Below, piece by piece: positions 24,204 through 37,200 of a DNA stretch of 64,000 nt (its first letter is position 1; each line of letters starts with the position of its first letter). The notes beneath the pieces were generated by a model. That model saw only the letters and a list, made by a program, of their open reading frames with translations. It had not been told where the DNA came from and made no database searches. Position numbers and translations under genes: made by a program. This DNA comes from Apricaphanius iberus (taxonomy: Eukaryota > Chordata > Actinopteri > Cyprinodontiformes > Aphaniidae). The DNA is taken from NCBI GenBank assembly GCA_028564705.1, contig JAPXFQ010002822.1, positions 682,001 through 746,000 of the forward strand, given 5' to 3'.

Positions 24204-24209
24204 TTTATT
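24204..24209 (-). other. Candidate khk polyadenylation signal
   Basis: TTTATT on the plus strand is AATAAA on the khk strand, about 170 bases past the khk stop. Confidence 0.45.
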
Positions 24210-24381
24210 TATAAGAATCCTCTGAGCGAGCATCTGTTTATAGAGTGACTAGTCATTGATCAGCTCTAGAAGTTTAGTTCATTGATTTTTACGTGCTGTA
24301 TGAATCACTAAATACTGGATTTCATCCACCTCTCCTAGAGGAAGGTTCCTGAAGCCGGAACCAAATATTTCTGCTCATTCA

Positions 24382-27300
24382 TCACTTCTGTCCAATGCCA
24401 TCATAACCATGGAAACCACACTTCTTGCCAGCGATCTTGCAGCCAAAGGTCAGTGCATCCTGCGGACTTCCTCCTTCAGACGGAAACAACATTCACATGT
24501 AGGACGGATCAGAACCAGACCAGAAAACACAAAGTTCTGTTAAACATGTTGGGTCCTGACTCGTCTGGTAGGACCTTCACAGAAGCCGTTTTACCATTGG
24601 ACAGTGTGTAGAGGACGCCGGCGTTGAATGTGTCTCCTGCTCCAAGCGTGTCCACCAGGCTTTCAGGAGGAAAAGCATCCGAATGAAGGAACACACCATC
24701 AGGACCCAAAGCATCCGCTCCTTTTTCTGCCCATGCACAGATAAGGACAGCCCTGAGAGACAGACGGATCAGAACCAGAACTGCTTTTATACGGTTCCTG
24801 TCAACATTGTTTACTCACCCCTTTTTAACCCGATGGTAAAGTCCTTTCAGAGCGGCTTCAGCCGAGTTGAAGCCAAAGTGACGGGCAACATCTTTGCTGA
24901 GAAACACCTGGGAAACAACCGGAACCAGTTCATTGATGGGTCTGTCTGGATTCGCCGGAACCAAGGACATTATGGCAGAGTAAAATGCAAATGTTCTGTA
25001 CCACGTCTCCATAGGGGAACAACTCATACAGCGGCTCTCTGGTCTTCTCAATCTCCACAGAGATAGTGATCCTCTGATGTTCAGGGAGTTTGGCATTAAA
25101 CATCTCGACCTGCTGGATCATCTTCACCTGCTCACCAGCGTTACGTCCCTGAATTACCGCAGCATTGAAAATATGTTATACCCAGTAAAACTGGCATCAA
25201 GAGACAAAAGCTGTTAATAAATCTAATCAAACACTTTTCCAGAACCACTCTATATAAACAATTTAGTGTTCAGAGAAGCTGTTCTAGCTGATAGGACCTC
25301 ATTAGTCCAGAACTATTTTTAAAGTTACACAGCCAAAAGTTAGAAGTAATGTGGTTTGTTTAACCTTTCATAAGAGAATAAAAAAATTGAGATTCATATT
25401 TCAAAATCATATTTGTATCCACATTATTTCACAGTTTCAAACTAAATAGTTTGCTTCAAAGCTAAAATTTGTGCTCGCGAGCTAAACCGGCTAGCTAAAT
25501 ATTTAGCCTTGAAAAAAAACATTCAGCTCAGAGCTTAATACTAAATGTAACCCCTTTATCAATGTTATTTTATTTTTCCGCTTAAAAAAAAAGTAGGTTG
25601 TGGCGTTTCATGAACCAATACACATGTTTACCAATGAATTTACAGCAAAAGATTTGCACCAGCAGTTGGGGTTTATGAAGAGGTACACAGGACCCAGCTT
25701 TTATTTTGATAGTCCAATTATGCTTCTCTAGTGAACCAGTTTAGCTAGGTAGCTAAATATTTTTGCTTCAAAACAAATAGTTAGCTAGTAACTAATTATC
25801 TAAATATATAGTTTAAAACTGCGACATTTAATAATGAATAAGCAACTTGGACGCAAATATAACTTTGAAAAATGAACTCATCTTTTATTTTCTTCTATGA
25901 CAGGCTAATAAATAAGCCAAATTATTGATGTTCATTTTTGACCGTCTTAACTTTACAAACGTGGCCTCATAATTATTCCAGACCTATCGTTTTATTCGAA
26001 ATTATCTGAAGCTCAGTCAGGTTGGGATGAAATGCTCAGGTTGGGGTCTACAATTTACATATATCTAATAAGGGTCACTGGTTTTTGGATCTGGTTGTTG
26101 GTACTTTTCTCACCTCCCAGTGGATCCACTTGAACTGATCCAGATTGATTCTGGAAAAATCCTCCACCGTCACATCTGGAAGATCCCTGACAGACCAAAA
26201 GAAAAAAAAAAGCGGACACAAACCTTAAAGTTATATTCAGGAATTATCTAGTTCTCTGTCCTTCAGGTCAAACCTCCACAGGTCTGACAATTAAACCTGA
26301 TGTTCTGGTCAGGATTGTTTTCTAATTGAAGGAACTTTATGGTAGTCGGATTAGATCGCTGGATTTTCACGAGCTGACTGTTTGACCTGAGGACCTTCAT
26401 GTTCGGATGAAACAAATCACAAATGCTTAAACTAAACTTCATGTATTAATGTATTTATTATTAAAATTGACCCATCTGAGTAAAACACAGGTCATTCCGT
26501 CCAACTGTCCAAATTGGAGAGATTAAAAAAATCTGTTTCAAAAATCAAGCTGAACCTGGAAGTATTAACTGATAAACCTGACTGTTGAGGCCAATAGATG
26601 CTTTGCAGGAACAGAGAAGCATGCTCTTTCGCTGTCCCCTGCAGAACTCGTTGGGCTCTTGGCCCGTGTTCTGGTTCCTGCAGTAACTAATGCTGCAGCA
26701 GGAAGGCCCTTCCCAGGACTTCTGCAGTTCTTGCGAACAATGTTCTGCTCTTCCCGTTCTTGTCACCATGTCTCAGATCCTGCAGAGTATATATTGGCTT
26801 TTACTATGTATTCAGGATGTGGGTGGAGTTTCCTGTGTGACCTGACCTCAGAAACACCTGGACAGCTAGATTATCAGGTTCAAGTCTGGAGTTCTTACTG
26901 TTTTATGTTCATTATTAATTATGTTACATCAATTACTGAATTAAACCCAAACCACTGCAGAACCTCAGCGGGAGTCAAACAACAGAGGTTTGCTTCGAAG
27001 AGCAGAAGGAGTCTAGTAGGTGGCCTCTAAAGAACGTCCATAACTGATGGAAAATTAGGGAAAATGGGTAATTTGTTCCTTTAAATTAACAGTTTTTAAC
27101 GGGATCATTTTAAATCCACGAGTTCAGTATTCCTGGTTATCCTGATCCAGATCAACCGTCACTGAAAACATCTTTATGAGCTGGGTGGTTTAAGAAGTTC
27201 CTGGAGAACGTGTTGGTTGTGCTCCTCATTCATGGTGGTGATCCTGTGCAGAACTGGGAGGAAGCTGACTCCCACGGAGGAGAAGAATCCATAGACCGGG

Positions 27301-30300
27301 TCAGGATACTTTACCGTTGGCAACACACATTTGTTTTTCTTCTCCATTAGTCCCAAACAAGTAGAGGATTTATCAGAGAGAAGAGCTGCTGCAGGGTTCT
27401 CACTGGCTCTATGATGGGCAGGTTCTGCACCAGTGGCAGAGGGATTCTGTGCTGCCCCCCCCTCAAGATGAGACGACGATGGATCTCACAGTCAGCAGCA
27501 AAACTAAAGCTGTAGTTTCACAGGTGTGACATGTTGCGAACTACCAAGTCATATCTACTTTTTTTCAAAACATCCTTTCTATTTGCATACACTCATTACA
27601 CATCACTGGAAAGCTAAAAGTCCTGTGATTCCAAAGGTGTATGGCAACCAAGGATAAAACGATAACTATAAACACAGCAAGCTCTTTTGCCAAAACAGTG
27701 ACTCAACTTTCCTAGTCTCATATCGGTGACAGAAAGAAAGAGACAGTGATGAGTTCTGCATACACCCAGTAGAGGGCGCATTTTCGGGCACATTTTCGGG
27801 ACCCAGTTACCTTTAGTTAGAAAAAATGTGCAACATGCTCATTTTTGGATTTATTATTCTCAAATTTTGGAGTAAATAAATTTAATTTCTTCAGACTTTA
27901 GATCCACATTGTGTTTCAGTTCAGAAATCCATTCTAAAGCTACTTTTAAACATCATTTATAGAAAATAAATAGGCAGATCTAACATTTTTTTCCAGTGCA
28001 CTCAAAATCATATTACTTGGTAACAACAGCACTTAGATTCTTCCCAAGCAGTTCAAGAACAGCCTTAATTTAAATGTGGGTAGGCTTTTATCAAAATATT
28101 TTGGGCAAAAATTGCAGGTGTGCAAAGTGGTTATAAACATAAAATCTTTAGCTACTTCTCTCTTTAAAAATATGAGATGTCCAAAGTATAGTGTTTGAGA
28201 TATTTCTGATTATTTTGGCCAAACTCACAATATATCATGTATCTTCTGCATGTCTGAAGCAACCTTGAACATTTAGGTAGACGTCTGTGAGCGATGTCGG
28301 TGTATACCGGGATCGGAAATGAAGATTTAGCCAATCCGAACACTGATCCTAAAGCTGAGTTCTGCAGTGGATAAAACCAGATCAGATCTTCTTGATTTCC
28401 TTTGACGTGTTGTGCAGCGTTCACTAAACACCCCATCGCTGGAGGTCTGCCTCATTGTCCGCACAATCAGAGAGCACGTGAATGAAATGTTCAGTTACCA
28501 TGGAGGCCAACCGGACCACCGTCTTCCAGAGTGGACGTCCTACCAATATTCAGTCCAAAGTCAGAATGTGAAGCTCAGAGAAATGATCAGAGCTTCATCT
28601 CTGACTCTACAGGTCTCAGTCAGCAGGTTAAAGGTCAACACAAGCAGCTTATACCATGGTCAAGCATGGTGATGGAGAGATGATGTGGGCTCCTTTCGCT
28701 CACTTTATTTCTCTGATTGTCAAAGTGGACTTTTTGGTCTGCTTAAAGGCCAAGATCATCAGGTACTCAATGGTAACATCCACCAGGGGGCAGAACCCTC
28801 AGAATCTGATGGTCTGATCAGCTGACAGAGAGAATGGGCCTCCTGTTGTCTCCATGGTAACCCCTCACGATGTAGTGCTCAGTGAACGCTGCGGGACGGG
28901 TAGGGTTCGGCCCTCTTACGTATCATAGAGGAAGACGGTTCGAGATCCGCTGGACGGACAAACCACACAACATGCACATGGAGTTTGACCTTTGACCTGC
29001 CAAGCAACTGCCGACACATCAATCGCACGCCGCAAGAAGTCGGCCATGATGAAACTGACAGACAGACAGACAGACAGGACATGTGAATGTCTGCTTCAAA
29101 ATAAAAGCTCTGACAGGGAGAAGGCTTCTGGAAACCAATCAGCAGGGGGCGCAACCGCTCAGCCAGGACGATGAAGCTGTGAAAACAGACGCAGTTAGTG
29201 ACACACACAGACACACACACCTGTTCATATGCAGGATGGTTCTGCTTCCCGTGGTGATGTTGCTGATGACCACGGAGGCCGGAGATATGCACTGAGCATG
29301 CTCAGACACCAGAGACACGTCGATGCTGAGCTTCTGAAAATCCTCCAAAATAAAGCTACAGATAGGAAACTGTTTACATCTGTTCGACATTTCAAAATAA
29401 AAGTCCAGACAAGCAAAAGGATTATTCCCCCCACACACACCCCCCGCCCCGAACTGCAGCCAGAAGATGTCTGAGGCAGACCCCACTCTGAGGGAAGACG
29501 AGACAAATTCAGCCCCGAAACGGGTCAGGTTCAGTTTAAAGGTCAAGACAATATCCATTCCACACAATTATTTTTTTTAATTGTTCAAAAAAAGGGATGC
29601 AACGCTACCACTTAATACGATACTTCAACTTGAGTACTCGCCGATACCAAGTACCAATGGCAATACTTCTAATACACACAAAAATGCAACGAATTGGAAG
29701 ACAGGTTTTATTTTCTTCTCTGCTTGTTACAACAAATGATTAAGAATTAGATTAAAAAAAATATTAATAAAAATGAGCACAAACAAATTAAGTGAAGAAC
29801 ATTTTCTGTGAAATTATTGCAGAGTTTCCACATTTTTGGTATCAGTATACAGATATGGGTATATTAGAATGGTATCGGCCCCAATACCCAATACGACTAT
29901 CGGTATCGGTGCATCCCTAGTTTAAAAGTTTACCGTATAAGATTGCATACAGTCCTACTGAATATGCAGCATATACTACAAAAAGGCAACAGTCTAGTTG
30001 TTACCATAGATACCCAGTACCGTCCACTTCAGGAAAAATAATGTCCTCTGCCACAGATAGATAACCATCAGTGGACAACTCTGTACCATCGGTTATAAAC
30101 CTGGTACCAGTCCTAAGTTGAAACAGAATGGTTTGACTCCAGGCAACAGAACATAAAAAACAATAGAACAACCTCAGAAGACCAGTTTCCTGAATCTGCA
30201 GCTGTCCCAGGACCATGTGGGTAAAGCAGGAGGAGGTTCCTAATGATCGTGCTGTTCTACTCTTATACTAATTAAAGCTGTTCTATGTTCTGCTGTCATC

Positions 30301-31200
30301 ATTAGGCTACTTCAGCATCAATCAGACTCAGACGAGTTCTGATTGATCCATTCTTCCCCCATCTTGACATACTGATTGATTGATTGATTGATTGACTGAT
30401 ACTCACTCAGCCACCGGTCCTGCAGCCAGCGAGCCCATGAAGGCACACGGAGCTCCCAGCAGCGACAGAACCGTGCAGGTGTTTGAAGCGTTTCCTCCAC
30501 GCTGCCATCGCTGAGACAGACACCTGCAGAAACACAGTGATATCATCATCATCATCATCATCATCATCACCATGGAAACCAGGTAAAGCGTAAAACCTCG
30601 AGGCTTGTCTGCTTCTGCTAATCATGACTCTGCAGTTGTTCTGTTTGGATCCTGGGTAAGAATAATTCTGACCCAACATCCTAATCCACACACAGGAAGG
30701 TTGAATGGACCAAACAGAACCTCTGAAGGTCCAGATGCTGTCAAGAGCTTCCAGCCGAGAGTTCAGCTTCATGAATCATCAACGCTGTTTCTCGTCCTGC
30801 AACAGGTGAAACCCCGGATGATCAAAGATCAGCGCCTGCCGTGTTTAGAACCAGTTACTGTTTTACAGAGAAACCTTTGACCTTGGAAAGCTCATAAAGC
30901 TGCTGCACTTTGCAGTGACAGTTAAAACTCTCTGAGCCTGGGGGCTTCCTGCATCTGTAAAAGAATAACACGTTCATACATGACAGAACCATGTTGTTGA
31001 ATCCAGACACAAGAACTCGGGCGAGCCAAACAGACTCTGCAGATTCAGTAGGGTCCGCGGTGATCAGCTGCTCCGGGACGATCAGCTGCAGCTCTGGGAA
31101 CTAACCTGCTGTCACTATCCTCCTCCGGGTATTTGTCCACCACACTGATGATGTCCAGACAAACCAGACCCACACATAGAATCTTCTTCTGATCCTCCAT
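24382..31200 (-). CDS. khk: Ketohexokinase (fructokinase)
   Basis: Ketohexokinase phosphorylates fructose to fructose 1-phosphate with ATP, the first step of fructose use in the cytosol. Coding exons in translation order: 31106-31200, 30407-30523, then 29221-29355 (3a type) or 28920-29054 (3c type), 26114-26186, 25002-25148, 24819-24907, 24595-24752, 24382-24473. One alternative exon gives 906 bases, 301 aa plus stop; human is 298. The start [16 protein letters not shown] matches the family. PfkB features seen are [12 protein letters not shown] for sugar binding and [12 protein letters not shown] with the catalytic Asp. The end [14 protein letters not shown] also fits. Exons 2 and 4 join either alternative in the same phase. 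The residue after Gly in the GxR motif is Ser in both alternatives, whereas human 3c has Asn107. Confidence 0.96.
25330..25990. repeat. AT-rich GCTAA repeat family, copy 2
   Basis: Contains GCTAGCTAAATATTTAGCC, TTTGCACCAGCAGTTGGGG and AAATTATTGATGTTCATTTT, in the same order as the copies near 20.7 kb and 58.5 kb. It lies in a khk intron. Confidence 0.6.
26187..28919 (-). other. khk intron downstream of exon 3c
   Basis: A 2.7-kb intron. No exon was recognised. A stretch near 28440-28680 looks repeat-derived, but its family could not be named. Confidence 0.6.
28920..29054 (-). other. khk: khk alternative exon 3c (KHK-C type)
   Basis: This 135-bp exon is fully open and reads [19 protein letters not shown], then KGQTPCACC and [10 protein letters not shown]. 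It matches human exon 3c (VADFRRRGVDVSQVAWQ, CC, LHDT) better than 3a. It completes the GA from exon 2 and ends AC/GTAAGA, in the same phase as exon 3a. Human KHK-C is the high-affinity liver isoform. Confidence 0.9.
29057..29077. repeat. (GACA)n forming the exon 3c pyrimidine tract
   Basis: On the khk strand this reads CTGTCTGTCTGTCTGTCTGTC directly before the acceptor AG of exon 3c. The tetranucleotide repeat therefore serves as the polypyrimidine tract. Confidence 0.85.
29201..29220. repeat. (CA)n forming the exon 3a 5' splice site
   Basis: On the khk strand, exon 3a ends AACAG and continues GTGTGTGTGTCTGTGTGTGT. The first bases of this GT repeat are the donor, which is weak because it lacks the usual A or G at +3. 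Confidence 0.85.
29221..29355 (-). other. khk: khk alternative exon 3a (KHK-A type)
   Basis: This 135-bp exon reads [19 protein letters not shown] and ends [12 protein letters not shown], matching human 3a (VLDDLRRYSVDL, ASGSRTILYYDR). It lies 5' of exon 3c, as in mammals. Entry and exit phases equal those of exon 3c. Human KHK-A is the widely expressed low-affinity isoform. Confidence 0.88.
29591..29919. mobile_element. hAT-like MITE, GGATGCA family, copy 2
   Basis: The ends are GGGATGCAACG and CGGTATCGGTGCATCCCTA. The flanks are GTTCAAAA (29583-29590) and GTTTAAAA (29920-29927), an 8-bp duplication with one mismatch. The interior matches copy 1. It lies in the khk intron between exon 2 and exon 3a. 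Confidence 0.8.
30373..30395. repeat. (TGAT)n microsatellite
   Basis: About six TGAT/TTGA units, starting about 12 bases past the donor of khk exon 2. Confidence 0.85.
30541..30569. repeat. (ATC)n microsatellite
   Basis: About nine ATC units, 18 bases upstream of khk exon 2 on its own strand. Confidence 0.9.
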
Positions 31201-34200
31201 GTTAGTCCACACCCTTGTTTCAACCCGTCACCGACCAACCGTCTGGACTTTGATGCATCATGCACGCTCAGATCATCATCAGATTAAAACCACAGGCTGC
31301 ATTTAGATACATCACTTCCTGTCAGTGGAGGCTACAAAATAAAAGCCTCAACGCCTCTAACAGCAGGTCAGAGAGCTTGTTGTTGAAGGCACTGCTCAGA
31401 GAGCCGCACTTCATACTTCCCGTCATATGATCTTTGCACAAACAGTTAACAACAGAGAACTGCTCTACTGCCATCTGCTGGACTGAACAGAAAAGGCAGG
31501 ACAGGTTCATCTCTCCATCATGCATTCACCGGGTAACTCTACAGATAGCCCAGATATGGGTTACTGTAACGGATGAATCAGTTTCCCAATGTTAGTATTT
31601 ATTTTTTTAATCTCCCTTATATTAATGCTTATTTTGTTAAAGTTTTACTTGTTATCTGGATGGGTGCACACATTTAGATGATTCTGTTTTAAGTCAAAAG
31701 CTGTTTACTCATTTTGCTTTGTTTGAGTTTTCCCGTACAGTTGTTCCATATAACCATGCATCAGAGAGGGATTGGCGCGATCCATTGTTCAAATCCAGAG
31801 GGATGCCACACTTTCCTTTTTCTTTTAACTAGATTGTTTTTCATTTTAGGTTTTGATAGGTTTTTCTTTTTTTTTCAGTTATGGACTAGCTAGTAAAATG
31901 TTTGTTAGGTCACCAGACCAGGTTATGTTCTGGGCAAGTTGGTTCCAGAGAGGTTCTGAGAGTGGTGTACATTTTTAAATAATGATCCCTAGGACGTGAA
32001 AGCACAGATTATACTATATTTTGTCAAAATAACTTTCATTTTTTTTCCACCAGAAACTATTGGACAAAGCCCATTAGATATTACAAACAATGAAAAACAA
32101 TTTCACAAACATATTAGTAACATGTAAGAGTATTTCAAATAAGATTACAGAACACATTATATGCAGCTAAAGAAAATAATCCTGCATTGTGAAATAATGA
32201 CTACTGCTAAGTGCATTAAAATGCCATTAACTGGCAACAATGATAGTTGTTTAATTGGAATATATTTGTATATGTTGTAAACTTCCATTTAACAAAGTCA
32301 CTCAAAGAAAGATGATGTAGTGCCCCCAGGAAAGCCATGAAAGACTGGTCGGACTTTACAGAGCCAACTCCTCAGCTGATGTGAGGGGAGATGGTGCCCC
32401 CCCCACCAGTTAGGCAGGCATCAGCCATCTTCTGATTAGAAACATGACAGGAATAATGCACAAATAAATACTTCATAGGCCTACATATCTCCAATAGTCA
32501 TTTGATTTCAATCTTACCTTTTTGGAAAATCTTTTTATGTTTCATTTTGACTTGAGAAAAAGTTAATTTGGATCCAGAACAATAGCATCTTATTAAGTCA
32601 GAGGTCAATATATGTCTAAGCCAATGTACTATATTATTGTAATCACAACAAATTGGTGGCAAAAGAAAGTTTTTAATAATGACCCAACATACAGGAACAA
32701 AATTTAAATTATAATTTATATCGTCCAGCATCCCATTGACCTCAAGGGGGAATAAGGGGTAGAAAAGAATAAATAAAAATGAAAATTATTGACAGTTATT
32801 ATATTTAAGGCTGATGTCTGCAATAAGGCTGAGCCAGTAGGAATGCTCTGTCATTTCAATTCAAGTGCAGTGTAACGTTTTAACCTGAAGAGGGCACTCC
32901 ACTAATGTTTTTTGGTATAAAATCAATATTTTTTTTATTAATTATGATAATATTATAATTAATATTTAAAAAACAAAATAAAAAAAACCCATCTATTTTT
33001 GATCAACTTAAAAAAGAGAAAGAAGAAAAATTAACTTGTAAGTTTTTCTAGCACCTTTTCCTGTTGACTGATTATGAACTTTGAAAGTTGCCATTAGTAA
33101 ACTGTTAAAAATTAACATCTAATCTGGGTTATTTAAAGTGTAGTGTAAAAGTTGCAACGTATTGTTTTTTTCAATTAAGTTAGGAATTTAAATATTTGAA
33201 GCTAAATATTTATTTAGTAAGCTAAACTAGCAGCTTTTATTTAGAGCTAAATATTTAGCTAATTTGCAGATTAATTTGCCAACAAGTGAACAATTCAGTT
33301 TGGGTTCTGTGCTCACCACATCACTGAGACTGCCCTTGTCAAAGTTCTCAAAGACATCTGCATAAATACAGACTGTGGTAGAATCACATGGCTGGTTCTG
33401 ATGGACCTCAGTGCAGCATTTGAAACTGTTGATCATGATTTACTATTGGAAGGACTGGTGGGTTGGGTCGGACTCTCTAGTACAGGAATTTCTTTGTGTC
33501 AACAAGCAATTGATCATTAGAACCGACAGAAATCACATGTGGTGTGCCCCAGGGATCCATCCTGGGGCCTCTTCTATTTAACATTCTCCCACTAGCCCAG
33601 ATCATAACAACCAATAAGATTAGTTATATATCTACATTATGCAGATGACACTCAGCTTTAACCCATCTTTGAACCCATCTAAACCCTAAGTGAATGCATA
33701 GATGGCCATGTGGAGGTCAGCAGTTTTTTCTCTAGTATCAGTGATGTTTCCGTTCAGCTTGACGTTTCAGGTGAGTCATTCAGTTCAGTGCACAGCGCGT
33801 AACAGACCTTATTGCTGTTGAAAGATCAGTTCGCTGAAAAAAACTTTTGGCTTTGTCCATCTTCTTCTACTATAGCATAGGATAGCTGGGAGTCCTTTCT
33901 GCTTCGTTTTGGTGTCACTTTTTAAAGTGCACTGCGTGCCAAGTTCTGCACACAAACAACCCGCTGTGTTATTTAATAACAAGTCTGAAAGAGAAGATGG
34001 CAGCACTCAGAATTAGAGCTAAGAATCCAAAAAGAATATGAAAAGGGCAAATCTGTTTGTGGAAAGGTAGAAGGTAAACCTGACCAGTGAAGACACAGTT
34101 AAATCTGAAGAAGCCAGATTGAGCTGGAAAAACACATGATAAAAAACATATAATAAAAACCATGATACTGGTTGCCTCAGAGAGTTTTTTTGTCATCAGG

Positions 34201-37200
34201 TGCCATGTTGAACAGAGAATCTGAGAGAGGTAACACCAAATTTAACACACGTTTCCAAACACTAACCTGTCACATGATGATAGCTAATTAGACACAGTTC
34301 GAACTTTTCAACTTAGGGGTGTAATCACTTTTTTCAAGCAGTTTGACCTTAATGGTTCTGTTGAGTTATTTTGATTAGTCAAAAAGCTGGCCACTGACTA
34401 CCTTAAATTTTATTGAAAATTTCCTATTTGCAGCTCTGTTCCATGAAAATATCTGAAAAATATACATACATTTGTGCTGAGTTCTGTTTCTGTTATTTTT
34501 TTTGGTTACACAAGGTCTTCACTCCCCTATCCCTCACTGAAAGTGCACACAACTCCCCAAGAGAGAGCATCATTCACACAGTACATACATGTTTGACACA
34601 ACGTACGATGTGAAACAAAATGTCAATGATTTGTTGGAAGAAAAAACATACATATATATTGTAATGCAACCTCTTTGTTTTGCCTCAGATAATATTATAG
34701 TTAGATAATTACAGACACATTACCATCAGTTATTTCAATCTCTCTCTCAGGGACAATAAGCAAGGTGAGCATGGACCTAAGATGACTGCTCAGAGGACCT
34801 GAGGTTCGTCTCATGTTGACACTCTGGCGTTGCGTGACTGAGGCTTAGGCCCCGCCCCTCCAATAGAAACCGGCAACAAACACAAAACACCCAGATCCAT
34901 GACAGAAACAGCCACACTTTCATATTTATACTGCTTCTTATTTCCAAATGACAGATCCTAACAGAAGCTAACCTTTGTCAGCAATCAGCTCACATTTTTA
35001 TATCATCCATCATACCAAAAGAAATCAACAGGTATTTCAGCTTGTTTTCTAGCAGGAAGTTATTAAAGGGGCGGAGAATGTTTTTTTTATGACATTTTTT
35101 CTCTTTGTCACTTTGAACCTGTGTGGGTTGGCTTCCAGCTAATCAAACAGCTGGTCTTCACACTCTGAATACAAATATAGACGAGTCAACAACATCAATC
35201 TTTCTCATTTGGTTTGATTTTTACATTGATACTTTCAGACACACACAGCAGCAGATTCTCCTGAAGGTGAGAAATTAAAGTTTCTGTTTTCCTTTCAGCT
35301 CTGAATACCTGAAAGGCTTCTCATGCATTGAAACAATGAGAAGACCTTCCTCCTCTTGTTCTCTTGAAAAAACACTTTTAACACTTTAAACATCAAAGTG
35401 ATGCTTTTGAAGAAGAAAGGCTACAGTTCTTCATCTATTTTACTTTATTGATTACTTTCAATTTTGCAGATGCCTTCCATCAAAGCAACCTGTTCCTTCC
35501 CACTTCTGACTATAGCTAACAACAGCTGGGGTTTTCTCAGCATCTATGGTATGCTGATGCTTTTGAAGAAGAAAACATGTACTTCTTCACTTAGTTTGCT
35601 TCATTTATAACTTTCATTTTAATAGACCGATAAATAATAATAAGAAATAAATAATAAATAATAGACCTTTCTTCTGTAGTAACAACTTACTGTTTTTATT
35701 CTATTTCCAATTAAAGTGTTTAAAATATGTTTGTTTTTATAACATACAAACCTCATTCATTCATGTAAGGGAGGTTACCTTTAGGATTAATCAGTGATAT
35801 TTTTGAGGCTGATAAAATGTTCTTTCTGACACATGAACCAAAATTAATATAGCTTTAAATAAGTAACAGTAGCTTTTTGTTAAAAACATAAACTGCAGTA
35901 TCATAATCGAGGACAACCACTGAGGTACAGCTTTATGCAAGCAAACAGTGTTTTAGTAGTTTTATTTTCATTTCTACCACTGTAGAACACTCTGTTGCCA
36001 AGTTTACTCTAGCTCCAGCCGCTTCCACATCGACAGCAGCTAGCTTTCTGTAAGTGGAGTTATTCAGCTTGATGTTCTGAACCATTTATTGAGTTAGTTT
36101 GTGTATTTATCAGTGATGAACTAATCTAAATGTTCCACTGGTTGCAGGAAAAATCTATCTTTTCCTAAAAACAAATTTAAAATAAAAAGCATAAAATATT
36201 AAAATTAAATCCATAGCAAATTGATTTGGGTAAATTTAAAAAGAGCAATATTGGTCATGTGTGTAAAGTTAGTGAAACCATTGGTGAAATTGGAATAAGA
36301 ATCCATAAAATGATTTTAAAAGTGACTATTTATTCAAATGATTTGCACGTTGGTTGATTTACCTTTTACTCAAAAAATAGTAGTAGTAGTTGACATTTTG
36401 CAAACAGTTTCACCAATTAGAGTAAAATAATTTAGTGACACACCGATCCAAAGGGCACATTCACAAATGGTAAAAGTGGGTCTATTTCAAATAAAACAAG
36501 ATATATTTCCAATAGAATACCATAAACTGTGATAGTAAAGTCAATATTTTAATCAAAATATATTTTCTTGTTCATAAAATATCTTGACATTGGGGGAAAT
36601 GTTGCTCTACCAACAAATTTGAACAATAATGATATGTATATATAAGTCATTGTTGCTGATCAAATAAAATAAATGACTAGTTTGGCACTATTATACAATA
36701 TCTCTGTTACAGTGTTATTATAATGTTCAGGTTAATCAACATTTAAGAACTTGTCTTGACAAACATCCTAACCTCAAATGGGTTTTTTTATGGTTGTGTG
36801 AGTTGTTGATGCTTGTTAAGCTTGCTGGGGACTCCTCAGGATCGTTAGTGCTGACGATTCCCTGAATAGAGGACCAATGTGTCATGTGACCTTGATGGCC
36901 TCATTGGTTGATAACCAGGGCCTTGTAAGTGGTCTCCATTATCTTATTGATGTGATCATTCCTGATTTCATCTTGATAAGCCTGATATACTCCAAACCTA
37001 AGTTTCTGAACTGAAGAAGCATTCTAGTTGAGAGGTGAAACCTCTTCAGTGTAACAAGAGGAAGTCCAGTTGTCTCCCTGTTTACCCCTCAACACTAGCA
37101 TGTCCTGGATAACTGAGAATCTACACTAATATTTGTGCTGTTAGACAAATACAGGAACTATTTCTGTTCTGCGCCTGTTCAGACACAATAGAGGTTCCTG

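Noticed and set aside
27174..27356. 60-codon minus-strand frame in a khk intron
   Set aside because: No matching family, no needed place in the khk protein, and phases do not require another exon.
28879..29567. Long open frames on the minus strand around khk
   Set aside because: They run through or out of frame with the two alternative khk exons and include intron sequence. Splice sites and homology define the real exons.
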